DNA of 64,000 nt from Paenibacillus agricola (GCF_011440305.1 NZ_JAAOIW010000003.1:489577-553576); one strand, 5' to 3'; positions 51,394 to 60,906 are shown, counted from the first letter of the stretch. Program-made: numbers and translations. The notes: a model not told the origin generated them from the sequence alone.

Positions 51394-52227
51394 CTATTTC
51401 AAATCCTTAGGGGCGACCATATCCATATCGCCAAATTCCTGGTTCTCGCCAGCCATTGCCCAGATAAACGTGTAATTATTCGTACCTACGCCGGAGTGGA
51501 TGGACCAGCTTGGGGATATGACTGCCTGCTCGTTACGGACAACCAGATGGCGTGTCTCATCAGGCTCGCCCATCATATGGAACACCAAGCCATCCTCAGG
51601 CATATCGAAGTAAAAATAAACCTCGGAGCGGCGGTTATGGGTATGGCAAGGCATCGTATTCCACATATTGCCCGGCTTAAGTAAAGTCATGCCCATGACA
51701 AGCTGGCAGCTTTGGACGCCATTCAAATGTATGTACTTATATATCGTACGTTCGTTGGAGGAGGTGATTGCGCCCAAATGCGCAGGCTCCGCTTTGCTGA
51801 TCTCAATCTTTTCCGTTGGATAATTCGTATGCGCTGGCGTCGAGTTGAAATAAAACCGTGCCGGATTGGCGGCATCAGCACTTTTAAATACAACCTCCTT
51901 GTTGCCTAGCCCTATGTAAAGACCGTCCTTGCTGTCCAATTCATATTCGGTTCCATCAACAATAACCGAGCCTTTGGGACCAACATTGATAATCCCGATT
52001 TCACGACGCTCCAGAAAATAGTCAGCGCCCATATCATGCTTGTCAGCTTCGAGCTTAATCGGCTCGGCTGCCGGAATAACACCGCCTGTTATAAAACGGT
52101 CTACATGGCTATAAACCATATTTAACTTACCCGAAACGAATAAGGCCTCGATCAAAAACTCGCTTCTGAGTCTATCCGTGTTGTAGGTTTTGGTTTCTGC
52201 GGGATGCGTTGCATAGCGGATTTCCAT
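51394..52227 (-). CDS. kduI: 4-deoxy-L-threo-5-hexosulose-uronate ketol-isomerase
   Basis: The ATG at 52227 is chosen because GAGGAGG lies 11 nt upstream and MEIRYATHPAE is the family N-terminus. The product has 277 residues, the family length. The cupin zinc site is in 'MPCHTHNRRSEVYFYF', with 'YKYIHLNGVQSCQLVMGMT' before it and 'SPSWSIHSGVGTNNYTFIWA' after it. It isomerises the unsaturated uronate product of pectin, alginate-like or glycosaminoglycan lyases. The next gene on the same strand starts the YesM/YesN pair, suggesting the ABC importer beyond brings in uronate-containing oligosaccharides. Confidence 0.95.
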   Translation of the reverse strand: MEIRYATHPAETKTYNTDRLRSEFLIEALFVSGKLNMVYSHVDRFITGGVIPAAEPIKLEADKHDMGADYFLERREIGIINVGPKGSVIVDGTEYELDSKDGLYIGLGNKEVVFKSADAANPARFYFNSTPAHTNYPTEKIEISKAEPAHLGAITSSNERTIYKYIHLNGVQSCQLVMGMTLLKPGNMWNTMPCHTHNRRSEVYFYFDMPEDGLVFHMMGEPDETRHLVVRNEQAVISPSWSIHSGVGTNNYTFIWAMAGENQEFGDMDMVAPKDLK

Positions 52228-52434
52228 AGTAACAATTGCCTCCTCAAAATAGATGCTAGAAAAGTGCTGGTTGGAGCTGAATTCACAATTAAACGCTTTC
52301 ATTAAAGAGAGGACAGGCGCGGATAATCATCTCTGCGCTGCACACTACTCATACTCTCGAACTCATGCTCATGTTATCATAATTCTGTTCGCCTCGCTAC
52401 CATCTCACTCTACTCAGACTCTATGTAAATCTAA

Positions 52435-54189
52435 CTACATCGGGATGTGTACCGATACCACCGTTCCCCATTGCTGCTTGCTTTGAATATGAATTTTGTA
52501 GACCGAGCCATAGGTTAGCTGGATACGTTTGTTCGTATTGACCAGACCGATATGCTCACTCGCTAGCCCCTCAAAATCCATCTGCCTCCTGACTTCCTCC
52601 AGGCGTGCTTTGCTCATGCCAATGCCATTGTCGATCACGGCGATGCGGATATAAGCAGAAAAGCAGGTTATTTTGATTTTGATACCACTTTTCCCCTGCT
52701 TTTCCTTGATTCCGTGATAAATCGAATTTTCGATTAACGGCTGCAAGAGCAGCTTAACAACACTATATCTTTCAACATCCTCTTCTTCATAATCCCAAAT
52801 CACATCAAACTGGTTACGGTAACGGATTTTTTGGATACTGAGGTAATTTTCCGTATAGTTGATTTCTTTCTCCAATGTGACAATTTTGTTGGGGGTGTCC
52901 AACGCATATTTCAGCAGGTCTGATAAATATTCCAGCATTCGATTAGCCTCATTGGGCTGGCCCGTCAAACCGATCACCTTCCAATAAATCGTCTCCAGCG
53001 TGTTGAACAGGAAATGCGGATTGATCTGCGATTGCAGCGCCACCAGTTCGGCGGCTTGAAGCTTATATTTTTTCTCGGACAGCTGCACCTGCAAATAATT
53101 TTGTTCAATAAAATTTTTGACTATTTTTTGCGTAATATAATCATATTCATTCACACCGCTCGAAGGCGAGATGCTAGGCAAGGGAATCCCTCGCTCCGCA
53201 TAGTTAATAATCGAGATAATATTACGGATATGGTTCACATTCCGCCGCGTTAGGTAGTAGGTCAAGGCAAGCCCCAGCAGGAAGGATAAAAGCACTAAAG
53301 AGAGGGTAACTGTACTCAGCTGGAAAGGAACCGGCGTTAGCGACTGGCCCTGTGTGATCGAGATGTATCTCCAGCCATATTTGCTCGAATGCAGCTGTGA
53401 GATCAAATACGCCTTACCTTCGTTTTGCAAAGTGAAAGATTCATTTGCATACATGATGTCCTTCAAGTTGATATTCTCCAACTTGTCGAGCGGTCGATTT
53501 TTGAAAATCACCTGGTCATTGCCATCAACAACCAGAATATGCTGGTCCGGATAGGTCACGATATTTTTCAATAAATTCTCAATATAGTTCGTATAAATAT
53601 TTAATACAATAACCCCATTGGGCTGGTACAACACATTGGAAAACAGGTTTTTATAAACGGTCGTTACCGATATCGGCGCTTCGAACGAATAACGCTGGAT
53701 TTGCCGCGGCTCCGTCCAAACCTCTGTTTTATTCTGGTTGTCCTTAAAGCTGCTCCTCCAGGATACATCATGAAATTCACTGAAGGTCGTCAAGCCGACA
53801 CCATTGGCGATAAATTGGTTATGCTCATTATTGACATACACATAAATCGATTCAATATACGGCTTGGCGATAACAGGCGCGTTTATATAATTTTGCGAGG
53901 TTTTCATTAAACGCAGATTTTCCAGGGTTAACGTTTGCGTTTGCAAAATGTCCTCAATCCTGTAAAGGACCTCAGTATTGCCTAAGCTGATGCTTAACGA
54001 ATCGATTTCGTTAAAAATCAGTTCGATATTGCGGTCGATTTGGTTAAATAAATTCAAATTGTTTTTGTTAACTTCCTCCTGCAAATAGCGCTGGGTAATG
54101 ACGATGGACAAGGTGCCCAAGATGATGATCGGGATCAGCAGAGGCACAAGAAACAACAATAAATTTTTCATAAAGAACTTTTTTCTCAT
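52435..54189 (-). CDS. YesM-type sensor histidine kinase
   Basis: The product has 584 residues. A first transmembrane helix (residues 8-30), an extracellular sensor region, and a second helix near residues 283-312 ('LSTVTLSLVLLSFLLGLALT') are seen. The His_kinase core is 'LQSQINPHFLFNTLETIYWK' (phospho-acceptor His), and the ATPase domain has 'LLLQPLIENSIYHGI' (N box) and 'RIAVIDNGIGMSKARLEEV' (G1 box). It shares an ATGA overlap with the response regulator. Such pairs sense extracellular carbohydrates and control the neighbouring ABC importer, which is divergent here. Confidence 0.93.
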   Translation of the reverse strand: MRKKFFMKNLLLFLVPLLIPIIILGTLSIVITQRYLQEEVNKNNLNLFNQIDRNIELIFNEIDSLSISLGNTEVLYRIEDILQTQTLTLENLRLMKTSQNYINAPVIAKPYIESIYVYVNNEHNQFIANGVGLTTFSEFHDVSWRSSFKDNQNKTEVWTEPRQIQRYSFEAPISVTTVYKNLFSNVLYQPNGVIVLNIYTNYIENLLKNIVTYPDQHILVVDGNDQVIFKNRPLDKLENINLKDIMYANESFTLQNEGKAYLISQLHSSKYGWRYISITQGQSLTPVPFQLSTVTLSLVLLSFLLGLALTYYLTRRNVNHIRNIISIINYAERGIPLPSISPSSGVNEYDYITQKIVKNFIEQNYLQVQLSEKKYKLQAAELVALQSQINPHFLFNTLETIYWKVIGLTGQPNEANRMLEYLSDLLKYALDTPNKIVTLEKEINYTENYLSIQKIRYRNQFDVIWDYEEEDVERYSVVKLLLQPLIENSIYHGIKEKQGKSGIKIKITCFSAYIRIAVIDNGIGMSKARLEEVRRQMDFEGLASEHIGLVNTNKRIQLTYGSVYKIHIQSKQQWGTVVSVHIPM

Positions 54190-54947
54190 TCCAGCCTCGT
54201 TGATTGTTCACGGGTATTCCTGAATTCACGCGGGCTCATCCCAAAATGCTTTTTAAAGGTACGTGTAAAATTTTTCGCATGGCTATAGCCGACCATCTCA
54301 CTAATCTCATAGGTTTTGTAACGAATATCCTTGAGCAGCTCGGTAGCTTTGTTCATCTTGACCTCAGCTACAAAATCGGAGAAGTTTTGTCCTGTATTTT
54401 CTTTAAAATAGCGGCTTACATAATAGGAATTCATCCTGACCAGCGCGGCTGCTTCCTCCAGTGTTGCCTGTTTGTAATTTTGCTCCACATAGCTGCGGAT
54501 CGTTGCAATTACTTTTTCATTGAAGGTGCCCTTCTCATTCAGGCTTTGCTTGCCCGTCTGCTCCTCCTCCACTTTGTCCATTTCCTGTTTAAGCTTGGTG
54601 AAATGCTCGTACAGCTCATTATACTTGGTAGGCTTGACGATATAGCCTTTAACATCATAAGATAAGGCCTGCTTGGCATATTCAAAATCCTTGTGCCCGC
54701 TTAAGAGGATCATCTTGATTTTACTTTTGCGGCTATGCAGCTCTTTCGCTACCTCAAGGCCGGTCATAATCGGCATTTTAATATCGCATAGCATCACATC
54801 TACGTGGTGGGCATCTATATAAGCCAAGGCCTGCTTGCCATTCTCAAAGCTGCCAACGACATCAAAGCCTATATCATTCCAGGGAAAATATTGAGATAAG
54901 CCATTCCTGATCTCCACCTCATCATCTACCAGCACCAGCTTGTACAT
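54186..54947 (-). CDS. YesN-type response regulator with AraC output domain
   Basis: The ATG at 54947 follows a purine-rich AAGGGGG box and precedes 'YKLVLVDDEVEIRNGLSQY'. The receiver domain has the acidic pocket, the phospho-acceptor Asp in 'DVMLCDIKMPIMTG', and the Lys in 'VKPTKYNELYEHF'. The C-terminal AraC domain shows 'EEAAALVRMNSYYVSRYFKE' and 'EISEMVGYSHAKNFTRTFKK'. It is divergent from the solute-binding protein gene, 178 nt away, and is its probable activator. Confidence 0.95.
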   Translation of the reverse strand: MYKLVLVDDEVEIRNGLSQYFPWNDIGFDVVGSFENGKQALAYIDAHHVDVMLCDIKMPIMTGLEVAKELHSRKSKIKMILLSGHKDFEYAKQALSYDVKGYIVKPTKYNELYEHFTKLKQEMDKVEEEQTGKQSLNEKGTFNEKVIATIRSYVEQNYKQATLEEAAALVRMNSYYVSRYFKENTGQNFSDFVAEVKMNKATELLKDIRYKTYEISEMVGYSHAKNFTRTFKKHFGMSPREFRNTREQSTRLE

Positions 54948-55125
54948 CAATCCAAGCCCCCTTTCTTTACAAAAACACGCCGTTCGACATAAAAAAGCAA
55001 AAAATGATACCTTTTGATGAAAAATTATGAATAATGATACCTAATACAAATTTGTATGCCTTTTCATTCTGCGGCAATCATCTTATATTCTATACTATCA
55101 AATAGTGATTAGGGAGGTTTTATTT

Positions 55126-56439
55126 TTGAAACGAACAATGAAGTGGTTCCAAATGTTAGGTATATGCTCACTGCTAATGGCCGTATTTGCAGGCTGTGCA
55201 GGTGGCCAGGATGCATCCCCCAACGCAGGTGGTGCCGTGGAGAACTCTAACCAAAAGGTAACTTTACGCTTCGCATGGTGGGGCTCAGAAGGACGTCATA
55301 AAGCGATACTAGAAGCGATTGCTTTGTATATGAGCAAAAATCCTAATGTGACCATCGAGGCTGAATACGGCGGGTTTGATGGCTATTACCAAAAGCTCCT
55401 TACCCAGTTTGCCGGTGGTACCGCTCCCGATTTAACACCTTTATCCTTCGACTGGATCGATGAAATTGCCGTTAAAGGCGATCTTGTCATGGATCTAAAC
55501 ACGCAGAAGGACAACATTAACCTAAGTGCCTTTAACACCGATTTTCTGAGTAAATATGTCGTGTTCGACAAAAAGCTCGTTGGGCTTCCGATGGGCATTA
55601 ACGGAATGGTCAGCGCTTATAACCAGGATTTTTTCAAGAAATTCAGTATTCCCGAGGATACCAAGTGGGATTGGGAAAAAATTCATGAGTACGGCAAAAA
55701 AGTACACCAGCAGGACGCAACCGCTTATTTACTTTCCATGTTAGACGTTCGAGGCTTCCTTCAGCCTTATGTCAAGCAAAAGACAGGCAAGCCATGGATC
55801 AATGATGACAAAACGCTTGGCTTTGACGAAGCGACCTTAACAGAAGCATTGGCCTACTACAAAAAGCTGTTGGATGATGGTGTTCTCCAACCGGTGGCCG
55901 AAAGCAGCCTGTACCCGGAGATCACGCAAAACCTTACCTGGCAAAAAGGCAATATCGGGATCTCCTTTGGCCTTTCATCGACGATAACCAAGCTTAAGTC
56001 CTTTATTCCAAATACCGAGGTCAGTATGTATCCGGTTCCGTCCAATGCCAAGGATTCAGGCGTATTGGTCAATCCGAGTAACCCACTTGCGATAAATAAG
56101 AGTACCAAATTCCCACAAGCGGCGGCCAAATTCGCAAGCTGGCTGTTAACTGACCCTGAGGCTGCACAAATTCTGAAGGATACCTACAGTATCCCGGCAG
56201 TCGAGAAAAATTCGCAGCTATTGGTTGAGAAGAAGCTCGTTGACCCAACTGTAGCCAAAGCCGTAGCCATCGCTCTTGAGAAACCAGGGGAGCCGATCAA
56301 CGGTATTAGCAACAATCAGGAGCTAATCAAGCTGGTAGAGGATTATATGCAGCAGGTCGCCTTTGGACGCACAGCTCCAGATAAAGCTGCACAAGAGATT
56401 ATTAAGCGTTTGAACGACAAGCTAAAAGCTATTAAGTAA
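55126..56439 (+). CDS. Carbohydrate ABC transporter solute-binding lipoprotein
   Basis: The TTG start at 55126 is chosen because AGGGAGG lies 8 nt before it. The 437-residue product has a lipoprotein signal (hydrophobic, then VFAGC with Cys as lipidation site). Family-1 features are 'VTLRFAWWGSEGRHKAILEA', 'GTAPDLTPLSFDWIDEIAVK', and 'VNPSNPLAINKSTKFPQAAA'. It captures an oligosaccharide outside the membrane. Two permease genes follow after a partial terminator hairpin. The ATPase is not in the operon, as is usual for MsmX-type shared subunits. Confidence 0.95.
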   Translation: MKRTMKWFQMLGICSLLMAVFAGCAGGQDASPNAGGAVENSNQKVTLRFAWWGSEGRHKAILEAIALYMSKNPNVTIEAEYGGFDGYYQKLLTQFAGGTAPDLTPLSFDWIDEIAVKGDLVMDLNTQKDNINLSAFNTDFLSKYVVFDKKLVGLPMGINGMVSAYNQDFFKKFSIPEDTKWDWEKIHEYGKKVHQQDATAYLLSMLDVRGFLQPYVKQKTGKPWINDDKTLGFDEATLTEALAYYKKLLDDGVLQPVAESSLYPEITQNLTWQKGNIGISFGLSSTITKLKSFIPNTEVSMYPVPSNAKDSGVLVNPSNPLAINKSTKFPQAAAKFASWLLTDPEAAQILKDTYSIPAVEKNSQLLVEKKLVDPTVAKAVAIALEKPGEPINGISNNQELIKLVEDYMQQVAFGRTAPDKAAQEIIKRLNDKLKAIK

Positions 56440-56476
56440 TGGTAGTCTTTGCACAACTCTATAAGCATTTGACGAC

Positions 56477-56514
56477 AGGCGGAAGGAGCGGTTAGCTGCC
56501 CTCCCGCCTTTTCC
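56477..56514 (+). terminator. Intercistronic terminator-like hairpin
   Basis: AGGCGG / CCGCCT with inner GC-rich pairing lies between the binding-protein and permease genes and is followed by TTTTCC. Such hairpins usually lower permease expression relative to the binding protein. Confidence 0.6.
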
Positions 56515-56540
56515 TTTAACTAGAAGATAGGAGTGGACGC

Positions 56541-57431
56541 ATGGATCGCATAAGCAAAAAGTACATCGGATTAGTGTATATTAGCCCTTGGCTTATTGGT
56601 TTTCTTGTACTGACGTTGTACCCGTTTTTCACTTCGTTGTACTACTCGTTTACCGATTACAATATGCTAAAAGCTCCCAACTTTGTCGGGCTCACTAATT
56701 ATATCGATATTTTCACCAATGACCGCGACTTCTACCAATCACTTTGGGTTACCTTTTGTTATGTCATGATGGCAGTACCCGCCAAGCTTGCTTTTGCTCT
56801 ACTCGTTGCGGTTATTTTGAATATCCAGATGAAGGGTATTGGGATTTTCCGTACTGTCTACTATTTACCTTCCATTCTGGGCGGAAGCATTGCTGTTTCG
56901 GTTCTGTGGAAGTTCCTGTTTATGCGCGAGGGCTTAGTGAACAAAATGCTCTCCTATGCTTCACTTCCGCCCATCGACTGGCTGGGAGATCCCAAGCTTG
57001 CCTTATTCACCATTACCTTGCTTCCGGTGTGGGAGTTTGGCTCCTCCATGGTATTATTTCTCGCTGGCCTCAAGCAGATTCCCAAAGAATTATATGAGGC
57101 AGCCAAGGTGGATGGCTCGTCACGAATCCGTACCTTCTTCAGCATTACGCTTCCACTTTTGACCCCTATCATTTTATTTAATCTAATTATGCAAACGATC
57201 GGGGCTTTCCAGCAGTTTACCGCTGCGTTCGTCATAACGGGAGGCGGTCCTGTCAAATCAACCTATTTATACGGCTTGATGCTGTATGATAATGCGTTCC
57301 TTTATTTCAAAATGGGCTATGCCTCCGCGTTATCATGGATTCTGTTTGTGATCATTATGACCTTTACGTTTATTTTACTGAAAACCTCCAACCGCTGGAC
57401 TCACTATGAAGATGGGGGCGATGGCAAATGA
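56541..57431 (+). CDS. Carbohydrate ABC transporter permease (MalF type)
   Basis: The product has 296 residues with six helices. It begins 'KKYIGLVYISPWLIGFLVLT'. The EAA loop that contacts the ATPase is 'LYEAAKVDGSSRIRTFFSIT' then LPLLTP. It has a GGAG ribosome binding site and overlaps the next permease by ATGA. Confidence 0.95.
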   Translation: MDRISKKYIGLVYISPWLIGFLVLTLYPFFTSLYYSFTDYNMLKAPNFVGLTNYIDIFTNDRDFYQSLWVTFCYVMMAVPAKLAFALLVAVILNIQMKGIGIFRTVYYLPSILGGSIAVSVLWKFLFMREGLVNKMLSYASLPPIDWLGDPKLALFTITLLPVWEFGSSMVLFLAGLKQIPKELYEAAKVDGSSRIRTFFSITLPLLTPIILFNLIMQTIGAFQQFTAAFVITGGGPVKSTYLYGLMLYDNAFLYFKMGYASALSWILFVIIMTFTFILLKTSNRWTHYEDGGDGK

Positions 57432-58261
57432 CCTTGCAACGAAATATATGGACAATCGTATTGCTGTCTCTGTTTGGACTTTTATTTATTTATCCTTTGG
57501 TATGGCTCGTATCGGCTTCGTTTAAGCCCAATAATGAGGTTTTCTCGACTATTGGCTTGATCCCCTCTACCTTTATTTGGGACTCCTATATGAAGGGCTG
57601 GATAGGCATCGGCAAAAACAGCTTTAGCACCTTTTTCACCAATACGTTCATTATGGTTGTTCCGGTTGTCGTGCTGACCGCATTGTCCAGTACAATCGTA
57701 GCCTACGGGTTTGCCCGCTTTAATTTTCCATTAAAGAAGCTGCTGTTCGCACTAATGATGTCCACCTTAATGCTGCCCGATGCTGTCATTATGATTCCAC
57801 GTTATATTTTGTTCAAAAATTTCGGCTGGCTTAATACGTATTTACCGTTTTACGTACCTGCCTTGCTGGCAGTGCATGCCTTCTTCGTTTATTTATTGAT
57901 TCAATTTTTCCGCGGGATTCCACGGGATCTGGATGAAGCTGCCGTTATTGACGGCTGCGGCTCTTTCACAATTTTAACCAAGGTGCTTCTACCGCTGGCG
58001 AAGCCTGCATTGTTCTCGGTATGTATTTTCCAATTTATATGGACCTGGAATGAATTTTTTAATGCTTTGATTTATATTAACAGCGTGTCCAAATTTACGG
58101 TTGCATTAGGTTTGCGAATGGTACTCGATAACGAAGGCGCCGTGCAGTGGAACCAGGTTATGGCGATGTCCGTGCTTACGATCCTTCCCTGCATTATCGT
58201 ATTTTTTATTGCACAAAAATATTTTGTCGACGGTATTTCCACAACCGGGTTGAAAGGATAG
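57428..58261 (+). CDS. Carbohydrate ABC transporter permease (MalG type)
   Basis: The product has 277 residues with six helices. The EAA loop is 'DLDEAAVIDGCGSFTILTKV' followed by LLPLAKPA. The C-terminal 'QKYFVDGISTTGLKG' is the standard ending of MalG-type permeases. It overlaps the MalF-type gene by 4 nt and is followed by a sulfatase gene 135 nt downstream. Confidence 0.95.
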   Translation: MTLQRNIWTIVLLSLFGLLFIYPLVWLVSASFKPNNEVFSTIGLIPSTFIWDSYMKGWIGIGKNSFSTFFTNTFIMVVPVVVLTALSSTIVAYGFARFNFPLKKLLFALMMSTLMLPDAVIMIPRYILFKNFGWLNTYLPFYVPALLAVHAFFVYLLIQFFRGIPRDLDEAAVIDGCGSFTILTKVLLPLAKPALFSVCIFQFIWTWNEFFNALIYINSVSKFTVALGLRMVLDNEGAVQWNQVMAMSVLTILPCIIVFFIAQKYFVDGISTTGLKG

Positions 58262-58396
58262 CCGTAAGCTATTAAGATGGGCAGGAGGGGTAGGCGACCC
58301 CATCCAGAAGCTCTATCCAAAAGCCCCATTTATTTACCTGTCCCCGTGTCCTATTTCTTGGCAGCATATGATTTGATAAGGAGTGACGTTGATTTC

Positions 58397-59785
58397 ATGA
58401 GCAAACCCGCTAAGCCAGAACGCAAGCAGCCTAATGTGATCGTGTTTTTCACTGACCAGCAGCGCTGGGATACAACCGGTGTGCACGGCAATCCGCTCGG
58501 CCTGACACCGAATTTCGACCAAATGGCGCGCCAAGGCACCCATCTGGAATATGCCTTCACCTGCCAGCCGGTATGCGGCCCTGCAAGGTCCTGCCTACAG
58601 ACCGGCCTCTACGCCACAGAGACAGGCTGCTATAAGAATGGCATCCCGCTGCGCCAGGATTTGCCTACGCTTGCGGGCTACTTCAATGAAGCGGGCTATG
58701 ACACCGGCTATATCGGCAAATGGCATCTTGCCGTAACCCGCGACCAGCCCGTGCCGGAGCATCTGCGTGGAGGCTATAAATATTGGCTCGCCGCGGACGC
58801 GCTTGAGCATACCTCGGATGCTTATGAAACGTTGTTGTACGATAACGATAACCAGCCTGTTAAGCTTCCGGGCTACCGCGTGGATGCGCTGACTGATGCG
58901 GCAATCCGCTATATTGACGGCCATAAGAGCGATCCCTTCTTCTTGTTCCTGTCCTATCTGGAGCCACATCACCAGAACCACCGTGACGATTACCCGGCAC
59001 CTGACGTGTACCGTGATATGTACACTTCACGGTGGGTACCGCCGGATCTGGCCGCTTTGGGCGGAACAGCGCACCAGCATCTCGGCGGCTATTACGGGAT
59101 GGTCAAACGGCTGGATGAAGCACTTGGGCGCATTAGGGATACACTGCGCAGCCTGCACCTGACGGAGGAAACCATTATCCTGTTTACCTCCGACCACGGC
59201 TCGCATTTCAAGACACGTAATGGCGAATACAAGCGCTCCTGCCATGAAAGCTCTATCCGCGTGCCAAGTGCCTTGTATGGCTCGCAATTTACAGGCGGCG
59301 GCAGCGTCCGCGAGCTGGTCAGCTTGGTCGACTTCGTGCCCAGCCTGCTGGATGCCGTGGGCATCGAGGTGCCCGACCATATGCAAGGCAGGTCGGTCGT
59401 GCCCTTGCTGCACAGCCGCGAAAGCCGTGCGGAATGGCCCGGCGAAGTCTTCGTGCAGATCAGCGAGTCGCATACTGGGCGCGCCATCCGCACGCATCGC
59501 TGGAAATACAGCGTAAGCGCGTCCGCTGGCTTGTCCGGTGGGGATGCGACCCAATCTGCATCCGCTGAGGAATATGTGGAGCAATTCCTCTACGACCTCT
59601 ATGCAGATCCCTATGAGCTTTCCAACCTCGCGGGTATGGAATCGCATCGGGATGTCGCGAACCAGCTTCGCGATACATTAATCCGCCGAATGGTTGAAGC
59701 GGGCGAGCAAGCGCCGCTGATCCACCCTGCACCTGTACTGCCATCGGCACAAAGAAAGGTGCGCGAGCAAGAGATTTTCGAGTAA
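58397..59785 (+). CDS. Sulfatase, Cys-type (CxPxR)
   Basis: The ATG at 58397 is chosen as the first Met before homology; AAGGAG is 13 nt upstream. The 462-residue product has 'IVFFTDQQRWDTTGVHGNPL' (metal Asp pair), the formylglycine motif 'PVCGPARSCLQTGLYATETG' (Cys-x-Pro-x-Arg), 'GYIGKWHL' (catalytic Lys and His) and 'LFTSDHGSHFKTRNGEYKRS' (metal Asp and His). It removes sulfate esters from sugars. Cys-type enzymes need a maturase; none is in the window. No signal peptide is seen, so it acts in the cytosol on imported sulfated oligosaccharides, consistent with the importer and kduI. Confidence 0.93.
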   Translation: MSKPAKPERKQPNVIVFFTDQQRWDTTGVHGNPLGLTPNFDQMARQGTHLEYAFTCQPVCGPARSCLQTGLYATETGCYKNGIPLRQDLPTLAGYFNEAGYDTGYIGKWHLAVTRDQPVPEHLRGGYKYWLAADALEHTSDAYETLLYDNDNQPVKLPGYRVDALTDAAIRYIDGHKSDPFFLFLSYLEPHHQNHRDDYPAPDVYRDMYTSRWVPPDLAALGGTAHQHLGGYYGMVKRLDEALGRIRDTLRSLHLTEETIILFTSDHGSHFKTRNGEYKRSCHESSIRVPSALYGSQFTGGGSVRELVSLVDFVPSLLDAVGIEVPDHMQGRSVVPLLHSRESRAEWPGEVFVQISESHTGRAIRTHRWKYSVSASAGLSGGDATQSASAEEYVEQFLYDLYADPYELSNLAGMESHRDVANQLRDTLIRRMVEAGEQAPLIHPAPVLPSAQRKVREQEIFE

Positions 59786-59852
59786 GGGAAGCAGCAGTAC
59801 AACACCGCGTTTGGTTGTTGGCGCTTAGGTTTTGGCAGCCCCCTTATCGCTA

Positions 59853-59898
59853 AAGAGCCTTCAACACCACGGTAAACGTGGGTTTGAAGGTTCTTTTT
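59853..59898 (+). terminator. Terminator of the importer-sulfatase operon
   Basis: AAGAGCCTTCAA / TTGAAGGTTCTT with inner CCACG / CGTGG pairing and a TTTTTT run. Confidence 0.9.
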
Positions 59899-60011
59899 TC
59901 AAACTCAATTGTCAGAAGAAAATAAAGTATTTTCTTAGTGCTTAGGTTATGATAAGTCCCCTGTTTAAGCACTACCTAAATGAGTATTTTATCAAACGGA
60001 GAGTGAAAACA

Positions 60012-60620
60012 ATGGAAATCGTTCCAATAGAACTAATAGGCAAACGTGTGAAACTAATACCATTAGAAATCGAACATACTCATGACTTATTTGAAGCAGG
60101 AAAATACCCTGAAATATGGACTTATATAGCCAGAAGGGGTACTACATTAAATGAGATGCAGAATCTTGTACAAGGGGCGATTGTTGCAAGGGAAAAAGGA
60201 CAAGAGTTGCCTTTTGTAATTGTTGACCAGTGGACGAATCGTATAGTTGGTAGTACGCGATTTTTAAATATTTCGAAACCTAACAAAAGCCTGCAAATTG
60301 GTTCAACTTGGCTCACTCCCGAGGTTTGGAGAACAAGAATAAATACTGAATGTAAGTATCTATTACTGCATCATTGCTTTGAAACTCTATCAACATTACG
60401 TGTTGAAATAGTAACAGATTCTCGAAATATTCGTTCCCAAAAGGCTATCGAAAGATTGGGAGCAGTAAAAGAAGGAGTTTTACGAAAACATCGTATCATG
60501 CCTGATGGATTCGTTCGTGACTCAATTTTTTACAGTATCATTGCTCAAGAATGGGAAAAGGTTAAAGTTAGACTTGAAGGTTATTTATCAAATGACGTTG
60601 ATAACCAGTCACTAATATGA
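60012..60620 (+). CDS. GNAT acetyltransferase, RimJ/RimL-like
   Basis: The ATG at 60012 is chosen because GGAGAGTG lies upstream; a longer frame begins earlier without one. The 202-residue product has the RimJ/L N-terminus 'IGKRVKLIPLEIEHTHDLFE', the acetyl-CoA region 'LQIGSTWLTPEVWRTRINTE' (atypical, with Arg-Thr-Arg where the Q/RxxGxG/A loop is expected) and the C-terminal signature 'NIRSQKAIERLGAVKEGVLR'. It acetylates a protein N-terminus or small molecule, possibly an antibiotic. The sequence is more A/T-rich than the region to its left, as are the genes that follow. Confidence 0.88.
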   Translation: MEIVPIELIGKRVKLIPLEIEHTHDLFEAGKYPEIWTYIARRGTTLNEMQNLVQGAIVAREKGQELPFVIVDQWTNRIVGSTRFLNISKPNKSLQIGSTWLTPEVWRTRINTECKYLLLHHCFETLSTLRVEIVTDSRNIRSQKAIERLGAVKEGVLRKHRIMPDGFVRDSIFYSIIAQEWEKVKVRLEGYLSNDVDNQSLI

Positions 60621-60671
60621 CAAAATGCTTCTTAGAAACACGGAATCTAACTAGGAATCATTTTTGAATCT

Positions 60672-60809
60672 ATGGCCTGTACACTTATCGGCGCTATTGG
60701 TGATATTGAACGTTTCTCAACATATTTAGAGCTTAAAAAGTACCTTGGTGTAGCTGCGGAGAATAAAATCTCGGGAACATCCGTTTTTAAGAGTAGGCAG
60801 ACATCTTCT
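60672..60809 (+). pseudogene. IS110-family transposase fragment
   Basis: The frame reads MACTLIGAIGDIERFSTY then 'LELKKYLGVAAENKISGTSV'. This matches the C-terminal transposase_20 domain of IS110 elements (GxGxxxA... xLIAEIGDIxRFxS...KLxAYLGLxP). It has no start, no N-terminal DEDD catalytic part, and diverges after SRQTSS. It is a small relic of an insertion. Confidence 0.65.
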
Positions 60810-60864
60810 CGCTCCATCTTTCTGCTCTTTGACACTTTTATGCTCATCCATTCGATCAAAAAAA

Positions 60865-60906
60865 AGATCGGTTTTGGATCACTTGAACGTGACCCGAAAC
60901 CGATCT
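60865..60906. repeat. Inverted repeat downstream of IS110 fragment
   Basis: AGATCGGTTT / AAACCGATCT, 10 bp perfect with a 22-nt loop, flanked by A and T runs. It may be a bidirectional terminator; an element end is less likely because IS110 members usually lack terminal inverted repeats. Confidence 0.5.

Noticed and set aside
58277-58396. Longer N-terminus for the sulfatase
   Set aside because: The extension is basic and Pro-rich with no homology and no ribosome binding site; it is not a signal peptide.
60647-60859. A minus-strand frame of 70 residues over the IS110 remnant
   Set aside because: It is the antisense of the transposase fragment and has no recognisable motif.
60865-60906. Terminal inverted repeat of an insertion sequence
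   Set aside because: IS110 members usually lack terminal inverted repeats, no partner end is visible and the dyad looks like an ordinary bidirectional terminator.
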